From the NCBI RefSeq assembly GCF_001625695.1, contig NZ_AUXY01000071.1, forward strand, positions 124,001 through 188,000: a stretch of DNA of 64,000 bases, in the 5' to 3' direction. Made by a program: the position numbers and the translations under genes. This document shows, one piece after another, positions 25,558-34,257 of this stretch. Within the stretch, counting starts at the first letter, position 1. Every line of letters starts with the position of its first letter. The DNA comes from Pseudoalteromonas luteoviolacea H33-S (GTDB taxonomy: Bacteria > Pseudomonadota > Gammaproteobacteria > Enterobacterales > Alteromonadaceae). The notes below the pieces were generated by a model. The model was given only the letters and a program-made list of their open reading frames with translations, did no database searches and was not told where the DNA came from.

Positions 25558-25800
25558 TTATGACTTTTTTTGTTTTCTAAAAAGCCGTTTTGTTGCATTC
25601 CAGCTTTGCCAGCCGATAAATAAGAGCCCACCAAATAGAAAAGAGTAAATTGCAAATGTGGCTATTTTGACAATAAACACGATAAGTAAAATAAAAAATA
25701 GTGATAGACCAATAAGGAGTTTTGGAGATCTGGCAAGGTATTTAGCTAGTAAAAGAGGTAAAAACAGCTTTAAAAATCGCTCTGTTCTATGAGCCTTCAT
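25558..25800 (-). CDS. small membrane protein, unknown
   Basis: 80 aa from the ATG at 25800 (AAGGATG seven bases upstream; the frame extends to 25839 but without a ribosome-binding site). The N-terminus is basic (MKAHRTERFLK), followed by two adjacent hydrophobic helices and a basic tail (KRLFRKQKKS). No family is recognised. Confidence 0.6.
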   Translation of the reverse strand: MKAHRTERFLKLFLPLLLAKYLARSPKLLIGLSLFFILLIVFIVKIATFAIYSFLFGGLLFIGWQSWNATKRLFRKQKKS

Positions 25801-26018
25801 AGTGTGACATCCTTGAAATCTGATTAAGCAATAAAACACATCCTAAAGTATCAGCTTAATGAAGGTTAGACAAATTTGAATTGAATCTAAATGAATTCGT
25901 AAAGGTTTATAATATTTTATTTTATTGCATTATTAACAACCCCCATTTAAAGTTCTGCGCTTTTACAAGCCTATTTAAATTAATAATAAATGCTATAGGC
26001 AAGTTTGGATGAGTAAAG

Positions 26019-26461
26019 ATGTATAAAGCGGTATTATTGTTTAAGTTATTATTCATGTCATTTTTTACGCACTCTGCTGCAATTGAACTTTCAACTGGGG
26101 TGGGTACGCAATATGGCGGGATAGGTGGTCAGCAATTGGCTATTCGCTTAGATGAAAGCAAATATTTTGTAGCAATTGGTTTTTTGGGGCGTCTGCTGGC
26201 GCACAATATCAAATTTCTGATAACTCACGTCATACTATGGGTGTTAATTTCGGTAGGTTATTGGGTATTCTTCGTGATGACACCGATTATGTTGCATTAA
26301 CTTATAACTATCATTTGACGGGGTTTCATAACTCAGGTTTTGAAATAGGCACTGGTCTAGGTGTATACCATAGGGACGAATCCACTTTCTTATCAGGTAT
26401 AGAGATTGAAGAAAAAACGACTGAGCCGACATTGATTTTCAATATTGGCTATAAGTTTTGA
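26019..26461 (+). pseudogene. barrel-like exported protein with a -1 frameshift
   Basis: The frame from 26019 starts with a signal peptide (ending THSAA) and beta-strand-rich sequence ELSTGVGTQYGGIGGQQLAI. Around 26180-26189 (T6 then G4) the reading must move one base back, giving IGFLGASAGAQYQISDN and running to 26461 with NYHLTGFHNSGFEIGTGLGVY and a final FNIGYKF. An aromatic C-terminal residue and alternating strands suggest a small outer-membrane barrel. The junction contains T TTT TTG in the correct phase for -1 slippage, so programmed frameshifting, a mutation or a sequencing error are all possible. Confidence 0.65.
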
Positions 26462-26540
26462 GTGTTCGCGGCTTAGGTAACATAGCTTAATTACTTCGTA
26501 GTTCTGTCGTATTGTGCTTTTAAAGCATACTGTTATTGAT

Positions 26541-26564
26541 CACGATGCCCATTTAGGCATCGTG
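26541..26564. terminator. 9-bp hairpin between convergent genes
   Basis: CACGATGCC / GGCATCGTG, perfect, six-base loop, between the frameshifted barrel gene and the next minus-strand gene. Neither side has a strong T-tract. Confidence 0.5.
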
Positions 26565-26578
26565 TTGCCGTCTGTGTA

Positions 26579-26914
26579 TTACTGGCTGAAAATACCAGTG
26601 TGCTTGGTTGAGAAAGGCAAGATCTCTTTATCTGAAAAGTGCACCTTGTAACATGGGTGAGTGCTCCATAAGCCATTTGTTTGGCGAGTTTCATAGTCAA
26701 CACTAAAAGCGACTATCTTTTTATCTGCGTTCTGTAATTGAGACGCAATATCACAATATCGAACATAGATATCGCGCAAGGCTTCAAAGAATTTACCGCT
26801 GGTGATCGGCTTTTCAGATATGATTTCATGATTTTGTTGAGTCAATTGCTCTAACGCATCTTCAACATTGCAGTGCCCAACATTTGCCATATTAGCAGGT
26901 TTGGATTTTCCCAT
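26579..26914 (-). CDS. hypothetical soluble protein
   Basis: 111 aa with no signal peptide or membrane segment. The middle is helical and the C-terminal part has YKVHFSDKEILPF. AAGGAG lies about eight bases before the ATG, which supports real translation. I do not recognise the family and nothing nearby suggests a role. Confidence 0.6.
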   Translation of the reverse strand: MGKSKPANMANVGHCNVEDALEQLTQQNHEIISEKPITSGKFFEALRDIYVRYCDIASQLQNADKKIVAFSVDYETRQTNGLWSTHPCYKVHFSDKEILPFSTKHTGIFSQ

Positions 26915-27206
26915 GTGAAGCTCCTTTTTGTCTCATTGTATTTTACACTTAGTTTACATCTCAAAAGCCCGTGTGTTCAAGGTATCAAGTATGAAATATG
27001 AGTAGGTATTGATCTCGAGCAGAGTTATCTTTGCTCCTCTATTGCTTATCGTTATGGGAATGCATGCACGCTATTTTATCTTTTGGGAATGGATTGATAG
27101 CGTAAAATATCGTTTGCGGGGCGGAGTTATTTACTGCTGACTTAGGTATCACTAGCAAGATTAAAGCGAGCATGCCATTAGCTGGCATACTCACATCGCT
27201 ATTCAA

Positions 27207-27413
27207 TTAGCACAGACAAGACCAACCGATTCTGCAGCTTGCATCATCAGATGCATGACAACACTTTGAATTGTTCGTTGCACATCTTACAGTTTGCTGG
27301 CAGCCATAGGCTTGTGTGAAGTGTGCACCTGCGACTTGAGGCGTGACTCCATTTTCTAACCCTTTATCATTTGAAAGTGCTTTTAAACTTTTTTTTTGTA
27401 TTTTTAATTTCAT
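27207..27413 (-). CDS. GG-type leader peptide A with seven cysteines
   Basis: 68 aa from the ATG at 27413, with AAGGAAA seven bases upstream; the frame extends to 27467 but that part lacks a ribosome-binding site. The leader MKLKIQKKSLKALS...TPQVAGA matches three other small genes in this window (29319, 38368 and 39930), with AGA in place of the double glycine. The predicted mature part has seven cysteines, including CC and a CLC end. This fits a secreted disulfide-rich or post-translationally modified peptide. No maturation gene is adjacent. Confidence 0.65.
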   Translation of the reverse strand: MKLKIQKKSLKALSNDKGLENGVTPQVAGAHFTQAYGCQQTVRCATNNSKCCHASDDASCRIGWSCLC

Positions 27414-27820
27414 TGGAATTTCCTTTTGATGATTTAATAATGCCTTCGAGTTTTTATAGATTGGCATATTTTAGACGCATACCTTATGCGATCTGTGTGT
27501 TTTATATAATACAAAAATAGTGAATACAATTTTTTTAGGCCTATTTATGATTTAGGTTTGAATAGTATTGTTAATGGGTAGGGTTGAAAGTATTAGTAAA
27601 GTATTTTCCTGGTGATTTAAAATAACTCACTAAAAAGTAGGTAAAGCTAAAGTTTTTATTTTAATAAATGAGTTAGCGATGAACTCGAGCTATCAGCCAC
27701 TATGTTTATATGCGCTCAGCTTGAACTTTAAGTGGCAAAATAAGACGCTTTTTTTTGTGCTGCTTTGCATGTATGTTTACTCAATAACAGAACTAATGCG
27801 CCTTAGAGTGTTTAAATATC
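27414..27820. other. intergenic region, no gene seen
   Basis: About 400 AT-rich bases between divergent genes (peptide A and the AlkC-type gene). It presumably holds both promoters. No repeat or small frame with a good ribosome-binding site was found. Confidence 0.5.
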
Positions 27821-28948
27821 ATGCCAGAACCTTTCAAAAACGTTTTTAATTTAGATCTAGTGCATACCATGGCACGCCACTTTCAACGTATTTATCCTGA
27901 CTTCTTTTATGATGCGTTTATAAAAGAGATTAGTCTTGACTTTGATAGCCTTGAGTTTAAGCAGCGCAGTAACCGAATTTGTGACGTTATGGAGATGTAT
28001 TTACCGCAAGATTTTGAACAAGCAGCACGTATTATTGAGCTGTCTTTGGGAGATCAAATCGAAGGGCAATGGAGCTCTGCGGTAAGCGATAAAAATGGTA
28101 TCTCTGGCTGGGCAGTTTTGCCTATGGCTGACTATGTGGCTAAAAGGGGCAGGGCAGATTTTAAGCGCTCTATGCATTTACTAAAAGCACTGACAAAACG
28201 AAACACAGCAGAATTTGCGATAAGATACTTTTTGGAAACAGAGCCAGAGCGTACTTTAGAAGTGATGAAGGCATGGGCACTTGATGACAATATTGATGTA
28301 AGAAGGCTTGCAAGTGAGGGATGTCGCCCAAGACTTCCTTGGGGCTTACGCTTAAAAAAGTTTGTTAATGATCCTGAGCCCGTCATTGAGCTGCTGTCAT
28401 TGCTCAAAGATGATCCCAGTGAATATGTAAGGCGATCTGTTGCAAATAACTTGAATGACATCGCTAAGGACCACCCCGATAGGGTGTGTGAAGTGGCCAT
28501 TGAGTGGTTGCAAAATGCAAGCCCTGAGCGAACTGCATTGATAAAGCATGGCTGTCGAACATTGGTTAAAAATGGTCATGTTGGTACTTTAGAGGCGCTT
28601 GGTTATACAGCGGCTCAGTTATCGAATGTAAAACTGAGTACCTCTGCACCCAAACTTAAATTTGGTTCTTACATCGAATTGATGGCAAACATTGACAGTG
28701 GCGATAATAAAACGCAATCACTCATGATTGATTATATTGTGCACCATCAAAAAGCCAATGGCTCGACATCACCAAAAGTGTTTAAATGGAAAACTCTAGA
28801 GTTAGCGCCTAAAAGCCAAATTTCGTTGAAAAAGCGCCATACAATTAAGCCCATCACGACTCGCATTTATTACCCTGGTTTACACAAAGTTGAATTGCAG
28901 ATAAATGGTAAAGTGGTTGCCGATACTCAGTTCGAGCTTGAGATGTAA
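27821..28948 (+). CDS. alkC: AlkC-type DNA alkylation-repair glycosylase with C-terminal Ig-like domain
   Basis: 375 aa, cytoplasmic. The opening MPEPFKNVFN and the LPQDFEQAARII segment are typical of the AlkC branch of HEAT-repeat DNA glycosylases, which remove N-methylated bases such as 3-methyladenine and 3-methylcytosine. Residues about 50-260 form HEAT-like helical pairs (SEGCRPRLPWGLRLKK, YVRRSVANNLNDIAKDHP). Residues about 275-375 are beta-rich and correspond to the Ig-like domain present in one AlkC subgroup. The gene is monocistronic as far as I can see; the ribosome-binding site is weak. Confidence 0.75.
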   Translation: MPEPFKNVFNLDLVHTMARHFQRIYPDFFYDAFIKEISLDFDSLEFKQRSNRICDVMEMYLPQDFEQAARIIELSLGDQIEGQWSSAVSDKNGISGWAVLPMADYVAKRGRADFKRSMHLLKALTKRNTAEFAIRYFLETEPERTLEVMKAWALDDNIDVRRLASEGCRPRLPWGLRLKKFVNDPEPVIELLSLLKDDPSEYVRRSVANNLNDIAKDHPDRVCEVAIEWLQNASPERTALIKHGCRTLVKNGHVGTLEALGYTAAQLSNVKLSTSAPKLKFGSYIELMANIDSGDNKTQSLMIDYIVHHQKANGSTSPKVFKWKTLELAPKSQISLKKRHTIKPITTRIYYPGLHKVELQINGKVVADTQFELEM

Positions 28949-29318
28949 ATCTGCAGCTGATGAGAATACTGCTATGTGCTTAGTTGATGGCATACATAAC
29001 GGAGTGTTTTGTTGAGAGAAATAGTTGCGAATTTAGCGGCATCGATTGTTTTTGCATTGCCTAGCGTGTTTTTATGCTCTGAGTGCAATGAATTATTTTG
29101 AAGAGACTAATTTTTATAGCGCTGTCAATTTTGCCGAATATGATAAAATTTCAATATTATAAATGACTTATAAAACAGTTACCTAAAAAGTTAGATACAT
29201 AATCGAAACATTTCAAGCTTGCATTGTGTACATTAATTGAACACAGTCTTGTTTAGATAAGCGATGTACTTACTGCATATCTACATAAAAACAATCTAAT
29301 TTAACAACAGGACTTATT
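28949..29318. other. intergenic region upstream of peptide B
   Basis: About 370 bases. Besides the 21-base palindrome at 29225-29245, listed separately, I see no gene. It is the long leader/promoter region of the GG-type peptide starting at 29319. Confidence 0.5.
29225..29245. promoter_or_regulatory. near-perfect palindrome, candidate operator
   Basis: Inverted repeat with outer arms TGTGT / ACACA and inner CA / TG around TTAAT, about 75 bases upstream of peptide gene B. The size and dyad symmetry fit a dimeric repressor or activator site. The factor is unknown. Confidence 0.4.
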
Positions 29319-29477
29319 ATGAAGCTGAACAAAGTAAACTTAAAACAATTAAGCAGCACTAAAAATTTAAACGATAAGCAAACACGCCAAATTGGCGGTG
29401 GTGCATCAGCGTATAGTCGAGACTTTGGTGCTTGCCATACTGCCCCTGTATTTTGCCCAACAGCGCAAATTTGCTAA
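29319..29477 (+). CDS. GG-type leader peptide B next to a CPBP protease
   Basis: A 52-aa peptide. The leader MKLNKVNLKQLSS... ends in TRQIGGG. The predicted mature part is a 24-residue peptide (ASAYSRDFGACHT, then APVFCPTAQIC) rich in Ser/Thr with three Cys. The leader matches those of peptides A, C and D. A terminator follows within ten bases, so it makes its own short transcript. A CPBP intramembrane protease gene begins 134 bases downstream and could process or give immunity to it; that link is inference. Confidence 0.65.
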   Translation: MKLNKVNLKQLSSTKNLNDKQTRQIGGGASAYSRDFGACHTAPVFCPTAQIC

Positions 29478-29485
29478 TTGACCTA

Positions 29486-29504
29486 AGCCCAGTTTTACTG
29501 GGCT
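29486..29504 (+). terminator. intrinsic terminator of peptide gene B
   Basis: Seven-bp perfect stem AGCCCAG / CTGGGCT with a TTTTA loop, followed by ATATTTTACT, nine bases after the stop codon. Confidence 0.75.
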
Positions 29505-29610
29505 ATATTTTACTATTCAATTGGCTTGAACCATCGTACACTCTCACGCACCACTTTGTAAAAACAGCATTTTTTCTCCTAGATGAGTGAAAATTTAAGT
29601 AGTTATTGAG

Positions 29611-30480
29611 ATGAATTCACTTTTTGAACTGTTTGGCTTAACCCTGAGTGCAAACATAGTCTTATCTTTTCTTCCTGCTTTGTTAGCGATTTGTGCTGTG
29701 ACCTTTGCTATGCAACGTACTGCACTCGTTTTGGCCTTTATTTCGCTTCTGTGCGCTTATAGTTTTGGCGTTGTTGAGACTTATGGTGTGATTGGCGTGC
29801 TAAGTTTGTTTTTAATGAGCTATGGGTTTAAATACTGCAAACAAAGTGGAGTTCGCTGGCTGCTCGGCATAGGCATATTTGTCGTTTCTATCTTATTTTT
29901 TGTTCATGCATTCCCCGGGTTTAATAACCCACTAGTGATTGAGTCTTATTTGGTCAGCGAAAACGCAGTGCCGTTCTCTAAACATTTAAACTTTGACAAA
30001 CTCATGGTGGCTATTGCGCTAATGGTGCCAAGCATGCGCGCTAGCAATAGCAAAGATATGAATCAGGTTTTGGCTGTATCAACCGTGGTAATTTTATGTG
30101 GACTAGCGGGTGGTGTTATGTCTGGCTTAGTTGAGTGGGATCCAAAGCTGAGCCCCATATTAATAGGCTGGGTAGTCACTAATTTATTTATCACTTGTTA
30201 TGCAGAAGAAGCGTTTTTTAGAGGGTTTATACAAACTCAAATGCACAAGGCTTTTCAACATCAAAGATATCAGCAAGTGCTTACGATAGCGTGCTCAGGT
30301 GCTTTATTCGGTATTGTGCACCTTCCAGCAGGGATTGCATATGCCTTAATCGCGACGCTGTTGGGCGTCGGTTGTGCTTATGGCTATCAAAAAACCAATA
30401 ATATTCTAGTGCCTATTTATATACACTTTGTGTTTAACCTCATGCACTTTTGTCTGTTTACTTATCCGTTTTTAGCTTGA
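29611..30480 (+). CDS. CPBP-family intramembrane glutamic protease
   Basis: A 289-aa protein with about eight hydrophobic helices. The C-terminal part has all CPBP (Abi/CAAX) motifs: EEAFFRGF (catalytic Glu pair), FGIVH, and HFVFN. Bacterial members include Rce1-like proteases and proteins linked to bacteriocin self-immunity or peptide maturation. Its position 134 bases after a GG-leader peptide gene suggests such a link, although the terminator between them means separate promoters. Confidence 0.85.
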   Translation: MNSLFELFGLTLSANIVLSFLPALLAICAVTFAMQRTALVLAFISLLCAYSFGVVETYGVIGVLSLFLMSYGFKYCKQSGVRWLLGIGIFVVSILFFVHAFPGFNNPLVIESYLVSENAVPFSKHLNFDKLMVAIALMVPSMRASNSKDMNQVLAVSTVVILCGLAGGVMSGLVEWDPKLSPILIGWVVTNLFITCYAEEAFFRGFIQTQMHKAFQHQRYQQVLTIACSGALFGIVHLPAGIAYALIATLLGVGCAYGYQKTNNILVPIYIHFVFNLMHFCLFTYPFLA

Positions 30481-30546
30481 TGTAAGTTGCCCTATACCAT
30501 TTTGGTAATTGGGCACTCACATTTTGGCGTGTCATTCATATATGCT

Positions 30547-31230
30547 TTAGCGCTGGTAAATAACAATGGTTTTTTTCTGGCCGTTGATCACTTGCTCATC
30601 AAAAAACATCTTACTACTGCCTTGCGCAGCAAGCATCAGTGGATGCAGGCTGATGTCGTCTTGCTCTAATGAAAACTCGACTCGACAACTATCACTGCGA
30701 CATTCTTGGGCACTGATCTGTACGGAATCATCAAACGTGCCACGCAAGACTGTTTCGACATCTTCAAGAGCTGAGGTCATATGCGCATCCCAAGCAGGAT
30801 CATGGCCTTGGCTGTAAAACGAGTTTTCTGCTTGCATAAAGTCCTGTCGCGCATTGCTATCTGAGATGGCAGCTTGAAGCTGTGCCTGCGGAATAGGTCG
30901 AGCTAATGACTGAGTAGATGGCATAGCTTGAGGTTCGAGTAGGTTTAACCGGTTTTCTACTTCAGTGAGTCGGTTATTCATATTCTTTAAGGTATTGAGT
31001 AATGCGGTTTGTGTTTCAATTAGTGAATCTATATCACCGCGTGTCGAAGCTTGGCTATTAATGTTGTTTGCAAGTGTTTGCTCACTGTTTAAGTCTGACT
31101 CTAATTTATGTTCTGGGTCACTTTTTCTAACACTGTGTGATGCGCTTGATTGACTATCTATTTTTAAATAGCTCATGGTGAAAAAAGCTGTGATGATTGC
31201 CGTGAAAAAAATACTGACAATTATTTTCAT
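30547..31230 (-). CDS. membrane-anchored coiled-coil protein, unknown
   Basis: 227 aa with one N-terminal membrane anchor (residues about 3-22), then a polar segment and a coiled-coil stretch (NTLKNMNNRLTEVENRLNLLE, about residues 90-110). The C-terminal periplasmic part includes two cysteines in AQECRSDSCRVEF, a likely disulfide. AAGG lies ten bases before the ATG. I do not recognise the family. Confidence 0.65.
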   Translation of the reverse strand: MKIIVSIFFTAIITAFFTMSYLKIDSQSSASHSVRKSDPEHKLESDLNSEQTLANNINSQASTRGDIDSLIETQTALLNTLKNMNNRLTEVENRLNLLEPQAMPSTQSLARPIPQAQLQAAISDSNARQDFMQAENSFYSQGHDPAWDAHMTSALEDVETVLRGTFDDSVQISAQECRSDSCRVEFSLEQDDISLHPLMLAAQGSSKMFFDEQVINGQKKTIVIYQR

Positions 31231-31374
31231 AGTGAGCTTACCTTAAACGTTTTTATTATATGGTCATTATTAAGGTTAAATTTTTAAAGCGAACAGCATA
31301 CAAAGCTCGCTTAAGAGTGAGTGCACCTGTGAGTACACTCACACTGTATATACAATAAGCTTAGTTTTTAATGC

Positions 31375-31908
31375 TTAGAATGTACCTGGCTCAAGTCCTT
31401 TCGGGTAAAGTTGATACATATATAATTCATCGCCGCGGCTTAAACGACAAGCAAAGCCATAATATCCATTGGTGTTCGAACGAGTTGATCTCACGTATAA
31501 AGTACGTTTACCCGTTTGATCTGAAAAGTCGGTGTCTGAAAACCTTACATTACCAAACAGGTCATAGGCCGTTAAACTGCATGCCGTAGTGCCATTAAAG
31601 CTCGGTATTTGGCTATTTGTGCTACCAAAGCTAAGGCCTACTTCTTTATCTAAAATAAATGCTTCGACGCCGGGGGTTGGCGTGTTAGTTGGTAATACGC
31701 AAGAGATAATTGTTAGATCAGAAGTCGCTCTGAGTCCGCCTGAACCATTTGAAATCCCGCCGCTTCCAGCTGTTTCTGTGGTACCTACTAGGGTATTACA
31801 GGCAGAGTTTGCAGCGAATACATCAACTGCCGCAAAAGACGGAGTTGCAAGTAAAGCTAATCCTGAGAACGATAGTGCTTTTAGTAAACTATTCTTTATT
31901 TTTATCAT
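31375..31908 (-). CDS. secreted or periplasmic protein, unknown
   Basis: 177 aa. The signal peptide is clear (ending PSFAA, about residue 27), and AAGGAT lies before the ATG. The mature part is small and beta-rich, with Gly/Ser runs (SGGISNGSGG) and four cysteines that could pair as two disulfides. The C-terminus ends with YPKGLEPGTF. No domain is recognised. An inverted repeat GTGAGTG / CACTCAC at 31317-31342 lies just past its stop. Confidence 0.65.
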   Translation of the reverse strand: MIKIKNSLLKALSFSGLALLATPSFAAVDVFAANSACNTLVGTTETAGSGGISNGSGGLRATSDLTIISCVLPTNTPTPGVEAFILDKEVGLSFGSTNSQIPSFNGTTACSLTAYDLFGNVRFSDTDFSDQTGKRTLYVRSTRSNTNGYYGFACRLSRGDELYMYQLYPKGLEPGTF

Positions 31909-32143
31909 TTTTAATATCCTTGTTTGATTTTAATGGCCAATGAATTATTTTTTCATTAGCAGGCCTTGTTACGATAGTTGCATTTATGAGGATCACATGT
32001 TGCGAAGATAAATATAAATTTATTTGTGTTTTATATAGTGGTGGTGGTATTAATTTATTTATATATTTATGATTTTTATGAGGAGGGGAGGCCTTAATTT
32101 GGATAATTAAGGCTCTTGATAAGTGAGCATTTACTGCTGCTTT

Positions 32144-33493
32144 TTATTCAGTTTTAAAAGCAATTAATAATGAAGCTTTAAACCCTTCAGCTGTAGCCTC
32201 AAGCTTTAAGTCTCCTTGGTGTGCAGCGACAATAGCATTTACCAACGTCAAGCCTAGCCCAAGCCCATCATTATTGTTGGCGTTTGAGCCTCTTACAAAT
32301 CGGCTTGTCAAATTATCAAGCTCCTTCTGCTCTATAGGCCCGCAAGCATTTTGGATTGAAATCATCAATGTGTGCTCTTTGATAATTGTTGAAATCGTAA
32401 TATCAGACTCATCAGGTGCATACTTGATTGCATTATCTAAAAGATTCAGCACGGCTTGGAAAATTAAGTTTTTGTCTACAAAGGCCTTTATCTGTTTGAG
32501 ATTCATCAGCAAGTTTTGCTGTTTTAAATCGGCCAGTGGCGACAACAAATCAACAGAATCCGTGATAATTTCTTCTATATTAGATAGCTCTTTTATCAGT
32601 CGTGCATTGCCTGATTCTAAACGCGAGATCCGCAGTATGGAGTTAAATACTTCGGTCGCGTTATCAGCACTACTTTTTAAAGTTATATATTCGTCATGAG
32701 GAATATTTAACGCTTCTATCTGATGTGCGAGTTGGGTCAAAGGGGTTTTTAGCTCATGTGCTAGGGTGTTGGACATATTAGTTATGTCGCTGACTTTTGC
32801 TTCAATGGTTGCAAAAGTCTGATTCAATTGCTTTGCAAGACGATTAAACTCGTTGTTGTCCTCATTGACCGGTATCCTTTTGGATAAATCTCCTGTTTTG
32901 CTAATGGACTCGGAGATAAGGCTGATATTGTTTATTTTTTTATAGATTTTTCGTGCTATGTACAGTGTCGACAACAAGAAAGCACATATGATAATTAGCG
33001 TTATTAATAGGCTAAGTGCTAAGTAATTATTTGCTTGATCTGCGACTTCAGTTGCTTTATTTGCTGGCTTAAAAAGCTTTTCTTCTATCACTACATATTT
33101 ACCGAGCTCTAAATAGACGAGAGTCAGCTTCTTACCTGCGGACGGGTTAATATTGAATGTGACATATAACTTGTCTGAACTTATGAGCTCTGCGGCTTTA
33201 CTCACCTCTTGTTGTAACCAAACAGACGATGAAAAGCATTTTAACTTATTGAGCGTTAAGAACTTAACACTAATCCATTTGGGGCTTTGATCGAGGTATT
33301 GCTTCAACGCAAAAGGACCGTCTTTAATATATAGTTTGCGTAACTTACAGTAAGGACAATCGGGGGCCAACATACTGCGAATATTCTCTTTCTGCTGTGA
33401 TTCAATTTCTTTATAAATCGGAAAAAGCATCACGAGTGTTACAACGCAGATAGCGGCATAAATCAAAGCAAGTCTGCCGATATAACTACTCAT
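32144..33493 (-). CDS. sensor histidine kinase of an OmpR-type two-component system
   Basis: A 449-aa membrane kinase starting at the ATG inside the regulator's last codons (8-base overlap, translational coupling). Two membrane helices flank a periplasmic sensor with CPYCKLRK, a CxxC-type pair that could be redox active or bind metal. HAMP follows, then HisKA with phospho-acceptor His in AHELKTPLTQ, and HATPase (NLLDNAIKYAP, then GLGLGLTLVNAI). Its partner regulator lies directly upstream and a secreted-type esterase gene precedes both. Confidence 0.9.
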   Translation of the reverse strand: MSSYIGRLALIYAAICVVTLVMLFPIYKEIESQQKENIRSMLAPDCPYCKLRKLYIKDGPFALKQYLDQSPKWISVKFLTLNKLKCFSSSVWLQQEVSKAAELISSDKLYVTFNINPSAGKKLTLVYLELGKYVVIEEKLFKPANKATEVADQANNYLALSLLITLIIICAFLLSTLYIARKIYKKINNISLISESISKTGDLSKRIPVNEDNNEFNRLAKQLNQTFATIEAKVSDITNMSNTLAHELKTPLTQLAHQIEALNIPHDEYITLKSSADNATEVFNSILRISRLESGNARLIKELSNIEEIITDSVDLLSPLADLKQQNLLMNLKQIKAFVDKNLIFQAVLNLLDNAIKYAPDESDITISTIIKEHTLMISIQNACGPIEQKELDNLTSRFVRGSNANNNDGLGLGLTLVNAIVAAHQGDLKLEATAEGFKASLLIAFKTE

Positions 33494-34175
33494 GATTAAT
33501 TTTTTCCAATGTGTAGCCAACACCTCGTAATGTTTTGATCACACACTTTGTGCTTACCGATTCTATTTTTTTCCTGAGGTTGCTTATGTGCACATCAATT
33601 ATGTTGGTATTCGTATCAAAGTTATAGCCCCATACTTTTTCCATCAACATGGTGCGTGAGAAAGCTCTATTAGGTTGACGAATAATAACTTCTAATAAAC
33701 CAAATTCTTTGTTTTTTAATTCGATAATTGAGTCATTAGCGCTTACTTCGCGAGAGATGAGGTTTAACGTTATGTCTTGAAACTGAATTGTAGATGTGTC
33801 GTTTGTCTGCGAAGTTTTATGGCGGCTCGCTAAGATATTTACTCTGGCTTCTAGCTCGCTGAACGCAAATGGCTTAACCAAATAATCGTCTGCACCCGAA
33901 GTTAGGCCTGTTACCCGCTCATCCACGTCAGACAGGGCTGATAAAATGATAATCGGAACTGAGTTATTGATTGCTCTAAGTCCCTTAATAATCGCAATAC
34001 CATCGAGTTCTGGCAGCATTCTGTCGACAATGCACACATCATACGGGTGCTCTATTGCGAGTGTAAATCCGGTTCTCCCGTTATCTACCCATTCAACATG
34101 GTGACCTGCTTCTTTAAACCCTTTGGATATATATTGCGCTATTGATGTATCGTCTTCAATTAATAAAATATTCAT
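33486..34175 (-). CDS. OmpR-family response regulator
   Basis: 229 aa: receiver domain (EDD near the N-terminus, phospho-acceptor Asp in CIVDRMLPELDG, Lys in LVKPFAF) and a winged-helix DNA-binding domain (RTMLMEKVWGY, then VDVHISNLRKKI). Overlaps the kinase gene by eight bases and follows the esterase gene by 82 bases. Confidence 0.92.
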   Translation of the reverse strand: MNILLIEDDTSIAQYISKGFKEAGHHVEWVDNGRTGFTLAIEHPYDVCIVDRMLPELDGIAIIKGLRAINNSVPIIILSALSDVDERVTGLTSGADDYLVKPFAFSELEARVNILASRHKTSQTNDTSTIQFQDITLNLISREVSANDSIIELKNKEFGLLEVIIRQPNRAFSRTMLMEKVWGYNFDTNTNIIDVHISNLRKKIESVSTKCVIKTLRGVGYTLEKINHE

Positions 34176-34257
34176 GCCATATATTTTTATATACTTGTCT
34201 AGATTTAAATAAAATTGTGCTGAAAACCTTGAGCCTAATACAATTTAAGCATACAGC

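Noticed and set aside
31338..31356. LexA box near CTGTATATACAAT
   Set aside because: Only one CTGT half is present; the ACAG partner at the right distance is missing.
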